Source: Candidatus Cryosericum hinesii
GTDB lineage: Bacteria > Caldisericota > Caldisericia > Cryosericales > Cryosericaceae
DNA length: 32,980 nucleotides
Assembly (NCBI RefSeq): GCF_003570985.1
Contig: NZ_QXIW01000032.1
Location: 10,981 to 43,960 of the forward strand
Direction of reading: 5' to 3'
In this document: one piece after another, positions 14,970 to 23,623 of the stretch
How positions within the stretch are numbered: the stretch's first letter is position 1
Layout: the number at the start of each line of letters is the position of its first letter
Notes under the pieces: generated by a model
The model's input: the letters and a program-made list of their open reading frames with translations, nothing else
Told to the model about the DNA's origin: nothing
The model's database searches: none
Made by a program: the position numbers and the translations under genes

Positions 14970-16159
14970 TGCTGAATCCTCCTCTCGGCCGCAATGGCGG
15001 CCGCCTCAGCATAAACTGGCATCATCTGCGACATTGCGGCTTCAAGCGAGAACCCTCCCTGGATGGTCACGCGGCCTGCGTTCCCCATGCGATGAGCCAC
15101 GTCCGGCTTCAACACAAGCTCCGCCACTGCGTCGGCCATCTGCTTTGCTTCACCCAGTGGTACGAGCCTTCCGTTGATGCCGTCCTGAACCAAATCCCGC
15201 ACGCCGCGGATTTTATACGCCACCACTGGCACGCCAGCTGCCATTGCCTCCATCATGGCACGGGGCAACCCTTCTCTCTGCGATGTCATGATGAAGAGAC
15301 GAGAACCTGCAAGCAGGTCCGGTATCCAGTCGATGCTACCAACGAACCAGCAGACATCTTGCAGGCCCCATTCAGCACAAGCGGCTTTGACCGTGGCAAG
15401 AAGAGGCCCATCTCCAGCCATGACGAGGCATACTGACAGTCCACGGCGTCGCAAGTCGGCTAGAACTCGCAGTGCCTCCAGCGGTCGCTTGCCAGGGTTG
15501 AACTCACCTACCCACGTGATAACGCACTGATCAGGACTGAGCTGAATACCGTGCTCTGGTAGTGGCATTCTTGTCGGCAGTAGCGAATCATACTGCTGTG
15601 GATCCACCCCAACCCCTGGCACGTATCGAATTCGGAGTTTGTGTCCTGACATCTTGAACTGAGCGGCCGTGTAGTCATCCCTGTTAATGGTTACAAGGAT
15701 GTCGGTCCAGTGGGCCGCCATACGCTCGGCTGCCAGGAAGACAGCGTTTGAGATACGCCCTCCGTACTCGTGAAAGTGAAACCCGTGAGCCGTGTAGACC
15801 ACACAGGGAGTCCCTGCCACATGTGCGGCCCATCTCCCAAAGAACCCAGCAACGGGAGTATGTACATGCATGACGTCGAAGTGGCCACGTCGCAGTAGTT
15901 GCAGCAACTCATGCGTTCCTTTGATGTTAGCAAGGTGCAGCGGCGACCTGGCAAACGAAACAGGGTGGACGACAAATCCCTCCGCCTCGATTCGTTCCGC
16001 ATAACCACTTGGACAGGCAGCTGCTTCAACGCACCAGCCCTGCTTCCGCAGCGCCCGCATGTAGGGCATCAGAAAAGCCCAGATGGTGACATCGACAGTG
16101 GCCACGAAGAGGACTCGCGGCAGAGCTTGGTCTGGTAATAGTTCCATTGTTGTCGTCAT
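14966..16159 (-). CDS. GT4-family glycosyltransferase
   Basis: This 397-residue GT-B enzyme has an N-terminal acceptor domain (VLFVATVDVTIWAFLMPYM, then FDVMHVHTPVAGFFGRWAA and VVYTAHGFHFHEYGG). Its C-terminal donor domain has the GT4 signature SQREGLPRAMMEAMAAG, with the two Glu spaced by seven residues. The TAHGFHFH segment is seen in PglA/CapM-like transferases that add the second sugar of a repeat unit. It acts at the cytoplasmic membrane face on a lipid-linked acceptor. The ATG at 16159 overlaps the upstream stop (ATGA). An in-frame ATG four codons later is an alternative. Confidence 0.92.
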   Translation of the reverse strand: MTTTMELLPDQALPRVLFVATVDVTIWAFLMPYMRALRKQGWCVEAAACPSGYAERIEAEGFVVHPVSFARSPLHLANIKGTHELLQLLRRGHFDVMHVHTPVAGFFGRWAAHVAGTPCVVYTAHGFHFHEYGGRISNAVFLAAERMAAHWTDILVTINRDDYTAAQFKMSGHKLRIRYVPGVGVDPQQYDSLLPTRMPLPEHGIQLSPDQCVITWVGEFNPGKRPLEALRVLADLRRRGLSVCLVMAGDGPLLATVKAACAEWGLQDVCWFVGSIDWIPDLLAGSRLFIMTSQREGLPRAMMEAMAAGVPVVAYKIRGVRDLVQDGINGRLVPLGEAKQMADAVAELVLKPDVAHRMGNAGRVTIQGGFSLEAAMSQMMPVYAEAAAIAAERRIQQ

Positions 16160-17340
16160 GGCACCGGTGGCTCTATCAGGCTAGCGTATAGGCTAAGCCA
16201 TCGATCAGCTACAGACTCCAAAGAGAAGCTAGACTGGGCCAACTGGCGTGCGGCATGTCCCCATGAGCGTCGAGCTGCCGGCACCATGTTGAGTACCTCG
16301 ATGACCGCAGCAACTAACGCTTCATCATCATTGGGAGAAACAATGCGTCCGGATATGCCATCAAGCACTGCGGTCGGGTTGCCCCCAACATCCGTCGCAA
16401 CCGCAGGCAATCCACTCGCCGCAGCTTCCAGCAAGACGATCGGTAGACCCTCCCAGAGAGAAGACATAAGATACAGGTCACTGGCCCGCATAAGGTCGGG
16501 TATGTCATTTCGGATGCCGAGAAATCGAACAGAGTCTGCCACATGAAGGGTCGTCGCTAGCGTACGAGTGGCATTGAGCAGCGTTCCCTGACCAACGAGC
16601 AGCAGTGTAGCACTTGGGTGTGTTTCAAGAACTCGTGCAAACGCGCGCAGCATGCCCGCATGGTTCTTCGCTTCCTCGAACCGGGCAACCGCCAGTATGA
16701 CACATCCATCGGCTCCTAACCCCAACGAATGGCGAACCGCAGTGCGACGCTCCTCGTCAGGGCAGAACCGTGACATGTCTACTCCATTAGGCATGTAGAT
16801 GATGTGCCCCGCCGGAGCGGCTCCTACAGCGACGTAACGGTCGACAGCAGCCTGGCTGACATTGGTCGTGATGCTAGCCCAACGGTCCGTGACCCGGTAC
16901 GCATACATGCGCAGTCTTCCACCCTCGTTAACATTGTGAGCGGTACACACAAGTGGTATCTTGCGCCATCCAACTACCCGGGACGCCCGCGCAAGCAAGT
17001 TAGCATGGATCATGTGGCTATGGACTATGTCGGGTTTGAACTGGCGCACAATACTGGCTAGACGCCAGACCATCCTGGGATCTGGCCACTTACGTTTCAT
17101 GTCTAATGACCACAGATGAATCCCTGCGCTGGTCAGATCATCTTGGTAGGCTACTGGTAGCAACATGGAGACAACTCCGACCGACAGACCCCGGGCTTTG
17201 AACGCCAGCGCCACATCACGTACCTGGGTCTCTGCCCCACCATAGTCCAACCCAGTAATCACAAAGAGAGTGCGATGGACCGTTGGTTGAGCGACGGCAG
17301 AGTCCGTAGTCTTATGTGGGACGCTTGACGTGATTGTCAC
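16156..17340 (-). CDS. GT4-family glycosyltransferase
   Basis: This 394-residue GT-B enzyme opens the donor/acceptor cleft with GLDYGGAETQVRDVA, then has DIVHSHMIHANLLARA and VCTAHNVNEGG. The donor half has VARFEEAKNHAGMLRAFA, LLVGQGTL and the signature SLWEGLPIVLLEAAASG with the E-x7-E pair. It resembles GT4 enzymes of capsule loci; the sugar is not predictable. The start is GTG 17340 with AAGGGGG 5 bp upstream. Its upstream gap (17341-17626) is one of the few breaks in the operon. Confidence 0.92.
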   Translation of the reverse strand: MTITSSVPHKTTDSAVAQPTVHRTLFVITGLDYGGAETQVRDVALAFKARGLSVGVVSMLLPVAYQDDLTSAGIHLWSLDMKRKWPDPRMVWRLASIVRQFKPDIVHSHMIHANLLARASRVVGWRKIPLVCTAHNVNEGGRLRMYAYRVTDRWASITTNVSQAAVDRYVAVGAAPAGHIIYMPNGVDMSRFCPDEERRTAVRHSLGLGADGCVILAVARFEEAKNHAGMLRAFARVLETHPSATLLLVGQGTLLNATRTLATTLHVADSVRFLGIRNDIPDLMRASDLYLMSSLWEGLPIVLLEAAASGLPAVATDVGGNPTAVLDGISGRIVSPNDDEALVAAVIEVLNMVPAARRSWGHAARQLAQSSFSLESVADRWLSLYASLIEPPVP

Positions 17341-17626
17341 CTGTACCCCCTTGCAAAATTGGCAATTCCATGTTCATTAGAATTCTCACGTACAGCAGTG
17401 GTTCCCACATCCCTCTCCCAGCTCTTGCAACACCCTGTTCATAATCATCAATGATTCAGCCACTACCAAGTTGCCGCAGGACTCCCGCCAACTGGAGAAC
17501 GACCAGAGCGTATGCTCTGGACACCATCCCTCCGTACTTCGACGGGCACCTTCCATTTCGTTCTCAGTCGTCGGAACGTGTCTCTGTTGCGAGCAGCCAC
17601 CCTTTGTCCTGGCAGGGCACGCAGGA
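17341..17626. other. Gap between two glycosyltransferase genes with a perfect hairpin
   Basis: No gene with recognisable content is present. A perfect stem-loop lies at 17503-17520, with arms CCAGAGC and GCTCTGG around a 4-nt loop. No T-run follows it on either strand, so it is not a standard terminator. The gap may be a decayed gene or hold an internal regulatory element. Confidence 0.4.
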
Positions 17627-18727
17627 CTAGCGGGCATGCAATCGTTTCTCATTATGCAACTCCAATACCTCCTCAAGGAACAGCAATCGCTTGCGCTCCT
17701 TCGGATCTACGTCTATCTGCAGGACATCTTTCCTTGGAACCCTTTTCCCCATCCATTTGGACACGAAGCCCTCGACAGCGGCTATCTCACTCACTAGACT
17801 GCCCTGGCGATTGGGTACCTGCAAAATGAAGGGAACAGGCAAGGGGAAATCGGTGTCTTTGCATCCCATGACTACAGGGAGTCCATACGCCAGATACTCC
17901 CGAACCTTCAGTGAAGAGGACTCGGCACCTCCCTTCCGATATAGCGCCAACGTGCCGATAGCGACGTCTGCACGTCCAAGTATGGGTTCGTACTCTTCGC
18001 GACACATGCTACCGTGACAGGCAACGTTCTGCCTGGCGCATGAGCCGGCTGAAACGCCCACGAGGTCGAAGAACCAGTCAGTCTTCAGGCCTGCCAGGGT
18101 CAGTATGTCATCTACACCCTGCCACGGTTGATTGTCGCTGCCAAGGAACACGAGTCGCGGACATGTGTGGTGCGTGGGGGACTGCACTATGTAGTCCTCA
18201 AGTCTTATCCCGTTGCCAATCACGACATACGGCTTACCAAAACAATCGTATTGGGGCAATTTGGATAGCTCGGCACTGACAAACACCAGTCCTGACGATG
18301 TCCGCAACAGAAATCCTCGGGTTAGGCGATTGTACGTACTCCGGGCCCTCGACGACATGCGATATTCACCTAGATCGTCGGTGTTGATTTCAAGCACTAA
18401 GGGCACCCGTCGAGTCAGCTCCTGAATAGCTGGATACCATAGATCACACCTATGATAGACTACATCTGGTCGCCACCGCAATACGGACTTAGCCGCTGAG
18501 TTCCATGCACGCATGCGACCAACGTATGTTCGACGGGGATACGGGAAGACGTGCCAAGCAAAATCAGGGGTCCCATAGGTGCCTGTATCATTGGCAGAAA
18601 TGTGAAAGACGGCTACGTCGTTTCCCAATCGTCGCCAACATTCAACCTGGTATAGTATCTTGCGGTATACACCGCTCCTCTCGGGATGCCCATCGAAGTC
18701 ACAGTGACAGAGATAAGCGATTCTCAT
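17627..18727 (-). CDS. Glycosyltransferase, divergent GT4-like
   Basis: This is a 366-residue GT-B-like protein. The N-terminal half reads MRIAYLCHCDFDGHPERSG, then VVYHRCDLWYPAIQEL and VPLVLEINTDDLGEY. The C-terminal half has RLVFLGSDNQPWQGVDDIL and a signature region AESSSLKVREYLAYGLPVV, where the Glu pair is spaced by seven residues as in GT4, although the usual EGLP is absent. The role is addition of a sugar to the lipid-linked repeat unit; donor and acceptor are unknown. The ATG at 18727 overlaps the polymerase-like gene's stop (ATGA), with AAAGGAAG just upstream. Confidence 0.82.
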   Translation of the reverse strand: MRIAYLCHCDFDGHPERSGVYRKILYQVECWRRLGNDVAVFHISANDTGTYGTPDFAWHVFPYPRRTYVGRMRAWNSAAKSVLRWRPDVVYHRCDLWYPAIQELTRRVPLVLEINTDDLGEYRMSSRARSTYNRLTRGFLLRTSSGLVFVSAELSKLPQYDCFGKPYVVIGNGIRLEDYIVQSPTHHTCPRLVFLGSDNQPWQGVDDILTLAGLKTDWFFDLVGVSAGSCARQNVACHGSMCREEYEPILGRADVAIGTLALYRKGGAESSSLKVREYLAYGLPVVMGCKDTDFPLPVPFILQVPNRQGSLVSEIAAVEGFVSKWMGKRVPRKDVLQIDVDPKERKRLLFLEEVLELHNEKRLHAR

Positions 18728-20076
18728 GTCTTCCTTTCACCCACTGTACCGCATGTGTATGTGACCACAAAACCCATCGCAAACCAGATCTGGGGCCAGA
18801 CATAGGAACGCGCTAGAATAATCGCTGACAGGCAAAAGAGTAATGTGATAAGCGGGAGTGGTCCCCTTCCCCTTGCAAGGAGAGCCCGCGCACGTCTGGC
18901 CAGTGCCACAGCCAGTGCCACAAAGGAGGCAAAGGGAACGATACCGTATGCGGCGAGAAATGATAACCAATTGTGAATATAGTCCCCCAGAAGGCCCGTT
19001 TGCCACCATTCGCTCATGTAGCGGCCGAGGAGCCAGTCCTGCCGCAGCACCGCCCAGCCCGCGCCAAGAAGCACTGCCCTACTTTGGACAGAGCTGTCTG
19101 CACCAGGACTGAGGACAATCGAAATCATACGGTTGAGGAGTGGCGAGGCTCCAATAGTCGCCTGATGCTCTGACAGGACAAGCAGCACTGCACCGAGCAC
19201 AACAGCGGATAGCACCGGACCGACTACGGTACCAACAACGGATCTATGGCGCATGGCGCTGAGCCACAAGTAGATACCTCCCCACGCCAAGAACAGATAG
19301 AAGCTCGCTCGTGAGAAGGAGAAGAAGAGAAGCCCGCTGGCTATGACGTAAACTAGCAATTGCGTCCGCGGAATCCTACGATAGGCGCCCATGAGGAGGA
19401 GACTCCACACAGCCAGAGTGTCGCCAAGCGCGAGGTAGTTGAAGCTTTGTCCCGTCTCATAGTTCTTGAAAAGCAATATGACGACGCCATATCGGACCAT
19501 GCTGGCTACGACCCCATAGAGCACTGGCGCAGCCAAGGCAAGAAATACGGTCCATAACATGAACCTCGTCGAGACGACATCCCTAACGTTCTCATAAACA
19601 CGACCAATTGACAGACCAATTAGCCACATCAGCAGAGGGAGCAGGAGAGTCATCGCCGCGTTGCTCCAGAAGTCCGCCTCACCCCCTGCACGGACGACTT
19701 CTGGGTACCACAGAGCATGAAGGACCGCCATACATGCAAGCAGACTCCATCCTACGATCTGATACAGATTGGCTCCTGAGTGAGAACGACGCAACAGCGT
19801 GTCAATTGCAGACCGCCCCATCATCAGCAGCATCAGGGGGATGTAGACGACTACTGTTAGCGAGATCGGTTTGAAGTTCCCGAGGACGGCAAAGTCTGCA
19901 TAAGAAATTGATACTGCGTACATAGCCAGTACATACAGGCCGAACAGGCCAGACGCCCTCAGTCTATGGTCAGTTGTCACAGCATGTGAAGAGCCTCTAA
20001 CGCGATGTATCAGCACGTCGAATAACTCCGAGGTCCCTGACCTAGAGGAGGACTCGAATGCATCAGCCGAGAACAA
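18724..20076 (-). CDS. Polytopic membrane protein, Wzy polymerase / O-antigen ligase type
   Basis: This protein of up to 450 residues has about ten hydrophobic helices and a large soluble loop between about residues 310 and 370. The stretches LFFSFSRASFYLFLAWGG and DYIHNWLSFLAAYGIVPF match the SR-A and HN-LxxxxxYG features of the Wzy/WaaL-type family. In a locus with a Wzz-like protein, the best role is repeat-unit polymerase in the outer leaflet of the membrane. The start is uncertain. The longest reading begins with TTG at 20076 and has no clear ribosome site, while a GTG at 20016 with GGAG 9 bp upstream is a good alternative. Confidence 0.85.
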   Translation of the reverse strand: MFSADAFESSSRSGTSELFDVLIHRVRGSSHAVTTDHRLRASGLFGLYVLAMYAVSISYADFAVLGNFKPISLTVVVYIPLMLLMMGRSAIDTLLRRSHSGANLYQIVGWSLLACMAVLHALWYPEVVRAGGEADFWSNAAMTLLLPLLMWLIGLSIGRVYENVRDVVSTRFMLWTVFLALAAPVLYGVVASMVRYGVVILLFKNYETGQSFNYLALGDTLAVWSLLLMGAYRRIPRTQLLVYVIASGLLFFSFSRASFYLFLAWGGIYLWLSAMRHRSVVGTVVGPVLSAVVLGAVLLVLSEHQATIGASPLLNRMISIVLSPGADSSVQSRAVLLGAGWAVLRQDWLLGRYMSEWWQTGLLGDYIHNWLSFLAAYGIVPFASFVALAVALARRARALLARGRGPLPLITLLFCLSAIILARSYVWPQIWFAMGFVVTYTCGTVGERKT

Positions 20077-20275
20077 ATCCGTTTCTGGGCCGCTCTTTGC
20101 GAACCATTGACCTCCAGGATACGGTCTCGTGCAATGAGAACTGAAGGAGATTGGCTCCTGCCAAACAGACCAAGAACACCAGAACGCGCGTTCGCCGATT
20201 CGTCAGCCAGAACGGCTTCCCGGACAAGACGTCCGGTGTGTTGGAGGTGCGAGACTCTGCAGGTGACAGTACCAC
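20063..20275 (-). CDS. Possible small single-pass membrane protein
   Basis: A GTG at 20275 opens a 70-codon frame between the deacetylase gene and the polymerase gene. The product has a hydrophilic start, a helix RVLVFLVCLAGANLLQFSL preceded by NRRT, and a basic tail ending PRNGFVLG. Codon use is G/C-rich at third positions, like the neighbours. The ribosome site is poor and no family is recognised. If real, it supports the later GTG start for the polymerase gene. Confidence 0.35.
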   Translation of the reverse strand: MVLSPAESRTSNTPDVLSGKPFWLTNRRTRVLVFLVCLAGANLLQFSLHETVSWRSMVRKERPRNGFVLG

Positions 20276-20292
20276 GACTACGAAACCCTGAC

Positions 20293-21747
20293 CTAAACAT
20301 GATCAGCCAATACCGCGTCAACCAGCCGCGTCAGACCGCTGATGGAGCTCACTAGGACACCTTGCGTAATACGCTGCTTCAGCAACTCCTGCATGTAATG
20401 CCGAACTGCGGGAACATACAACTTGCTCCAGTTCCGGTTGTGCCAAAGCAGGACCAACACGCCACCGCAGCGTCGGCACTCCTGTGACACGCGGTCCAAG
20501 ACCTTCGTTCCTTCAGACCATGCAGACAGGTACGTTGCATCCATGAACATCAACGGCCATTCGAAAATCGACATTTCCCTGTCACTCTCAATGTCGTAGG
20601 GATGGAAGGGCAGACAGCTACCACACCTAAATCCTGCAGCTTTGCTGTAACCCAACGTCGCGTCGTAGGCAAGCCCCTCTGCTTCCCAAAGGCGCCATGT
20701 GGTCGGCGTCTGCCATCGCAGGTAGTGCTGGCGGCCGCCAACAATGGGCAAGCCTATCGATTGCAACCGGGACAACTCATTGTGAAATCGCTCGGCATTC
20801 TCATAGGCGTTGAATCCTGCATGGAATCCGACCTCGTGTCCCATACTCCCCATCGTCTTCATCACGGCCACCACGCCGGGTGCATCGACTGCGTAGTCTG
20901 CACCGTACTGACCAGCGTTGTCAGCCAGAAAGTAGTATGCAGAACGCACCCCAATTGATACCTCCCACGCCGCCATCTCCGACAGGCAATCGTATTCGTC
21001 GGCCTTCCTGTGGGTCATAGTCTGCACATAGTCGCGAAAAACCATGCGGTCCATAGTTGACCCTCGACCTGTCGCGGAGCGTACAATGGCGTGCGCGGGT
21101 GGCTTGCCGCAAGCAAAACGATGTAGTTGGTCGATATCATGGGTGAGTGCTATCGCCCACGGGGCTGTTCCCCACCACCTCCGTTGTTCGCCCGTAAAAC
21201 CCGCGACGCGCAACATCTTGAGGAGCTGTTCAGCATATTGGTTGACGATCGGTTCCTGCAGGAACCCTTCCTGAAACGCGACGCTTGACTCTGCTGGGAA
21301 ACGGTCAAACACATCCACTGCAGGCACAACGGTCTCTTCGTACCGGGAAAGCATGAAGAAGGCCCCCGCAACAACATCGACGTGACAATCGACCCGGGTG
21401 CCTTGCGCCTCACGTTGGACACTGTAGAATGTGTCACCTGACCCACGGTCATCGCGGTACAGCGCTGGGATGTTTTCCATTCGAATGACAGGACGCTCGG
21501 GCATGGCATCGATACTACCATAGTGGCCATCGAAGAAGCCAGACACGAAGACGTGGACACCACTGTCAATCCCCTCAGGTGCTACTCCATATGTGACAAG
21601 CACCTCATCTTCCCGCCGCTCGGCTGCGGCAGTCCCTTGAACAAGGCAGTCCGGAGAAACGACCATCTCGAGGAGAGTGTGAAGGGCATACTGGGCAGCA
21701 CGGGGGTGCCCCACGTTGCCGACGGAGTACCTCACCCTGGTGATCAT
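20293..21747 (-). CDS. Polysaccharide deacetylase-like protein (DUF7033/NodB-like)
   Basis: In this 484-residue protein, roughly the first 190 residues look like the DUF7033-type N-terminal domain, with RPVIRMENIPALYRDD and VDVVAGAFFMLSRYEE. The NodB-like barrel follows. ALTHDIDQLHRF (200-211) supplies the catalytic Asp and metal site of motif 1. HEVGFHAGFNAYEN (304-317) is a motif-2-like metal-binding His stretch. RRCGGVLVLLWHNRNWSKLY is near the end. The likely role is removal of an N-acetyl (or other acyl) group from the polysaccharide or its precursor. There is no signal peptide, so it probably acts in the cytoplasm or is exported by another route. It lies 2 bp downstream of the FemAB-like gene. 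Confidence 0.85.
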   Translation of the reverse strand: MITRVRYSVGNVGHPRAAQYALHTLLEMVVSPDCLVQGTAAAERREDEVLVTYGVAPEGIDSGVHVFVSGFFDGHYGSIDAMPERPVIRMENIPALYRDDRGSGDTFYSVQREAQGTRVDCHVDVVAGAFFMLSRYEETVVPAVDVFDRFPAESSVAFQEGFLQEPIVNQYAEQLLKMLRVAGFTGEQRRWWGTAPWAIALTHDIDQLHRFACGKPPAHAIVRSATGRGSTMDRMVFRDYVQTMTHRKADEYDCLSEMAAWEVSIGVRSAYYFLADNAGQYGADYAVDAPGVVAVMKTMGSMGHEVGFHAGFNAYENAERFHNELSRLQSIGLPIVGGRQHYLRWQTPTTWRLWEAEGLAYDATLGYSKAAGFRCGSCLPFHPYDIESDREMSIFEWPLMFMDATYLSAWSEGTKVLDRVSQECRRCGGVLVLLWHNRNWSKLYVPAVRHYMQELLKQRITQGVLVSSISGLTRLVDAVLADHV

Positions 21748-21749
21748 CC

Positions 21750-22742
21750 TCAGTGCCTCCTCAAGACGCCCTTGAACCGTGACAGTTGCACATACGCTGG
21801 GAACGCTGCTCTAAACCATAGGGGTTCTCTCGAGATTGCGAGGCGCGTTGTCAAAGTGCCCCCGAACTCAAGCTTGAAATCCGACACGCCGGGCAGGTTG
21901 GCTCCACACCAATCATAATACTCATAGCCCATAGCTTGCAGTTCCTTGAGTAGACAAATGTGCATCGCCACGGCTGCGCCTTTGGTCAGACCTATCGCAG
22001 AGGTACCACTCCAGATACCATAGACAGTCCGTGTTCCGTGCGCCATGGTAAAGACCGCACTCAGAGGAACACCGTCGACACCGCGCACTACAACTTGCAT
22101 GCCATGGACTCCAGCGGCCTCTATCAGGGTAAGCAGCTGTTTTCTGCTTGGGCGCACATCTTGTCCATGCCGCGACATTGTCGCCTGCATGAGATCACAA
22201 AGAACATCCCCATCAGGAGGCTCGACACGTGCGGTGACCTCCGCACGTTGGGCTTTCCTCATTTTGTAGAGTTCAGGTCGGGACACGCTTTCCTCGAGTA
22301 CCCATGTTTTCAGCGCTGTCACCACGGTCCAGCTGGTCGTCAGGTCCCAGTGATGCCAGAGGGCTTGGCGCAGATCCACCATGTCCGTAGTGCAAGTGAG
22401 GGGTGGTACGACGAGCCTTCGACGGGCTATGTCCTCAAGAAGTGTCCCAAGAATCTTCTGTCTTCCCTGGACGCTTTCCCCGGAAATCACGATAGGGTTG
22501 TAAAGCAAGGACGAACGTACCATGTGTGCGGGACCTACATCGATGGTTTGCAGGGCCACGCCGCCTACCAGTCGTTCCTCGTCAAAAACGGCAAGCAACA
22601 CAGGGTGGCCTCCAAACGCTCTGCAGTTTGCGTCGAGCCACCAAGCCGAGGAAAACGGAGAGCCCCACGGCTGCAGAACCAGCCACTCGTCCCAGCGATC
22701 CCATTCTACCTGCTTCAGCTCGCGCACGGTCAAGTTGGTCAT
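21750..22742 (-). CDS. FemAB-like GNAT acyltransferase
   Basis: This is a 330-residue member of the FemAB/Acetyltransf_6 group. It has an N-terminal LQPWGSPFSSAWWLDANC and EERLVGGVALQTI, a central KMRKAQRAEVTARVEP, and the typical C-terminal half MQVVVRGVDGVPLSAVFTM, then WSGTSAIGLTKGAAVAMH and MGYEYYDWCGANLPGVSDFK with LEFGG. The last stretch (YYDWCGANxPGVxxFKxxFG) is characteristic of polysaccharide-locus FemAB-like proteins. It probably transfers an acyl or aminoacyl group to an amino sugar. It overlaps the upstream GNAT gene by ATGA and precedes the deacetylase gene. Confidence 0.85.
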   Translation of the reverse strand: MTNLTVRELKQVEWDRWDEWLVLQPWGSPFSSAWWLDANCRAFGGHPVLLAVFDEERLVGGVALQTIDVGPAHMVRSSLLYNPIVISGESVQGRQKILGTLLEDIARRRLVVPPLTCTTDMVDLRQALWHHWDLTTSWTVVTALKTWVLEESVSRPELYKMRKAQRAEVTARVEPPDGDVLCDLMQATMSRHGQDVRPSRKQLLTLIEAAGVHGMQVVVRGVDGVPLSAVFTMAHGTRTVYGIWSGTSAIGLTKGAAVAMHICLLKELQAMGYEYYDWCGANLPGVSDFKLEFGGTLTTRLAISREPLWFRAAFPAYVQLSRFKGVLRRH

Positions 22743-23350
22743 GCCCCTGCCTGCCTCGTCACATCCTCAGGCACGCGACCCGAGTGTAGCACGAACCACC
22801 GCCGATAGACACGCAGGCTCGTGATGTAGGCCACTGGCACGAAACCGACTTTCGCCGAACTGCGCTGAGACGCATGGTTTGCTACCACAGTGTCGGTCAC
22901 GAATGCCTGAACCAACCATGTTGGCTCCGCCAACACTTCGCTCATGCTGCTGCATAGCAGTACCGGCAGTATACCGTGACCACGCCAGGCAGGCGCCGTC
23001 CAACCGTAATGTAGCCAACTCCAGCCCGGAGGAACGGGGACGCTTCGCGTCACGACACCCTTGCTCCTGTTGTCCAATCGCCAGCAGTGGCCGACGACCT
23101 TACCGGTACCATCAATGGCCAACCAACCTGATTCGCCCGCAGCATGAAACCTGAGAAAAGCCTCGGCAGTACTGTTCGAACGAGCAGTCGCGACGTCGGA
23201 CATAAGGGCTGGCTCAAAACGGACGATAGAGACGTCGCCGGGAACGGTACTCTTGGAGCGATATTCCTCACATCCACTGCGCGCTGTTGCGGCGTCGAGC
23301 TTGAACTCAACGACCCTCAGTATCTCTAGTCCAGGAATCCTCATGTTCAA
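22739..23350 (-). CDS. GNAT-family N-acetyltransferase
   Basis: This protein of about 201-203 residues has the GNAT core. GWLAIDGTGKVVGHCWRLD forms strands 2-3. TAPAWRGHGILPVLLCSSM holds the acetyl-CoA pyrophosphate loop R-G-x-G-I. VANHASQRSSAKVGFVPVAY has the Asn and the closing helix/strand. The likely role is acetylation of an amino sugar precursor; the substrate is not readable. The start is either TTG 23350 (GAGGG 5 bp upstream) or ATG 23344. It follows the chimeric ORF by 9 bp and is coupled to the FemAB-like gene. Confidence 0.83.
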   Translation of the reverse strand: MNMRIPGLEILRVVEFKLDAATARSGCEEYRSKSTVPGDVSIVRFEPALMSDVATARSNSTAEAFLRFHAAGESGWLAIDGTGKVVGHCWRLDNRSKGVVTRSVPVPPGWSWLHYGWTAPAWRGHGILPVLLCSSMSEVLAEPTWLVQAFVTDTVVANHASQRSSAKVGFVPVAYITSLRVYRRWFVLHSGRVPEDVTRQAGA

Positions 23351-23359
23351 TCCAGCCCT

Positions 23360-23623
23360 CTAGTAGGTACTTCTGGACGAACAGGAACACAGGACCTCGT
23401 CCACAACATTTGTCGCCGACAACGACAGTGAATGTGACATCGGCAAGCTCAGCACGCTCGGAACGACCGCGTCCACGTTCAGCGGTTCCTCTGGCAGTTC
23501 CTGCTTGCCCACGAAGCACCGCTGAAAGTAGTGGCCAGCAAGAACCCCTTGTGGAAACATGCTGGCCCCCACCAAGGGAAACGCCGTCAGGAAAACCAGA
23601 TGTCGCGGAAAAGACTTTGTCAT
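23360..23623 (-). pseudogene. Chimeric ORF: unknown N-terminus fused to a duplicated WbpE-like C-terminus
   Basis: An ATG at 23623 overlaps the stop of the AsnB-like gene (ATGA) and opens 87 codons. The first 36-39 residues (MTKSFPRHLVFLTAFPLVGA, then SMFPQGVLAGHYFQRCF) resemble the opening strand and helix of an unidentified enzyme, possibly a glycosyltransferase. From KQELPEEPLNVDAVVPSVLS onward the product is the C-terminal tail of the WbpE-like aminotransferase encoded at 25446-26645, through SLPMSHSLSLSATN, then its own ending VVDEVLCSCSSRSTY. It is best read as a recombination product, not a working enzyme. The tail here may be the native end of the aminotransferase gene. Confidence 0.7.
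23383..23503 (-). repeat. 121-bp direct repeat, distal copy (aminotransferase 3' end)
   Basis: By eye, 117 of 121 positions match the copy at 25517-25637, same orientation and same reading frame. The differences cluster near the 3' end of the coding direction. The two copies enclose 2.0 kb that carries the AsnB-like gene. Confidence 0.9.

Noticed and set aside
17386-17676. A 96-codon minus-strand frame in the gap between glycosyltransferase genes
   Set aside because: It overlaps the end of the neighbouring gene, is rich in Cys/Trp/Arg, and shows no ribosome site or family.
21960-22808. A 282-codon plus-strand frame
   Set aside because: It is the complement of the FemAB-like gene and lacks any family resemblance.
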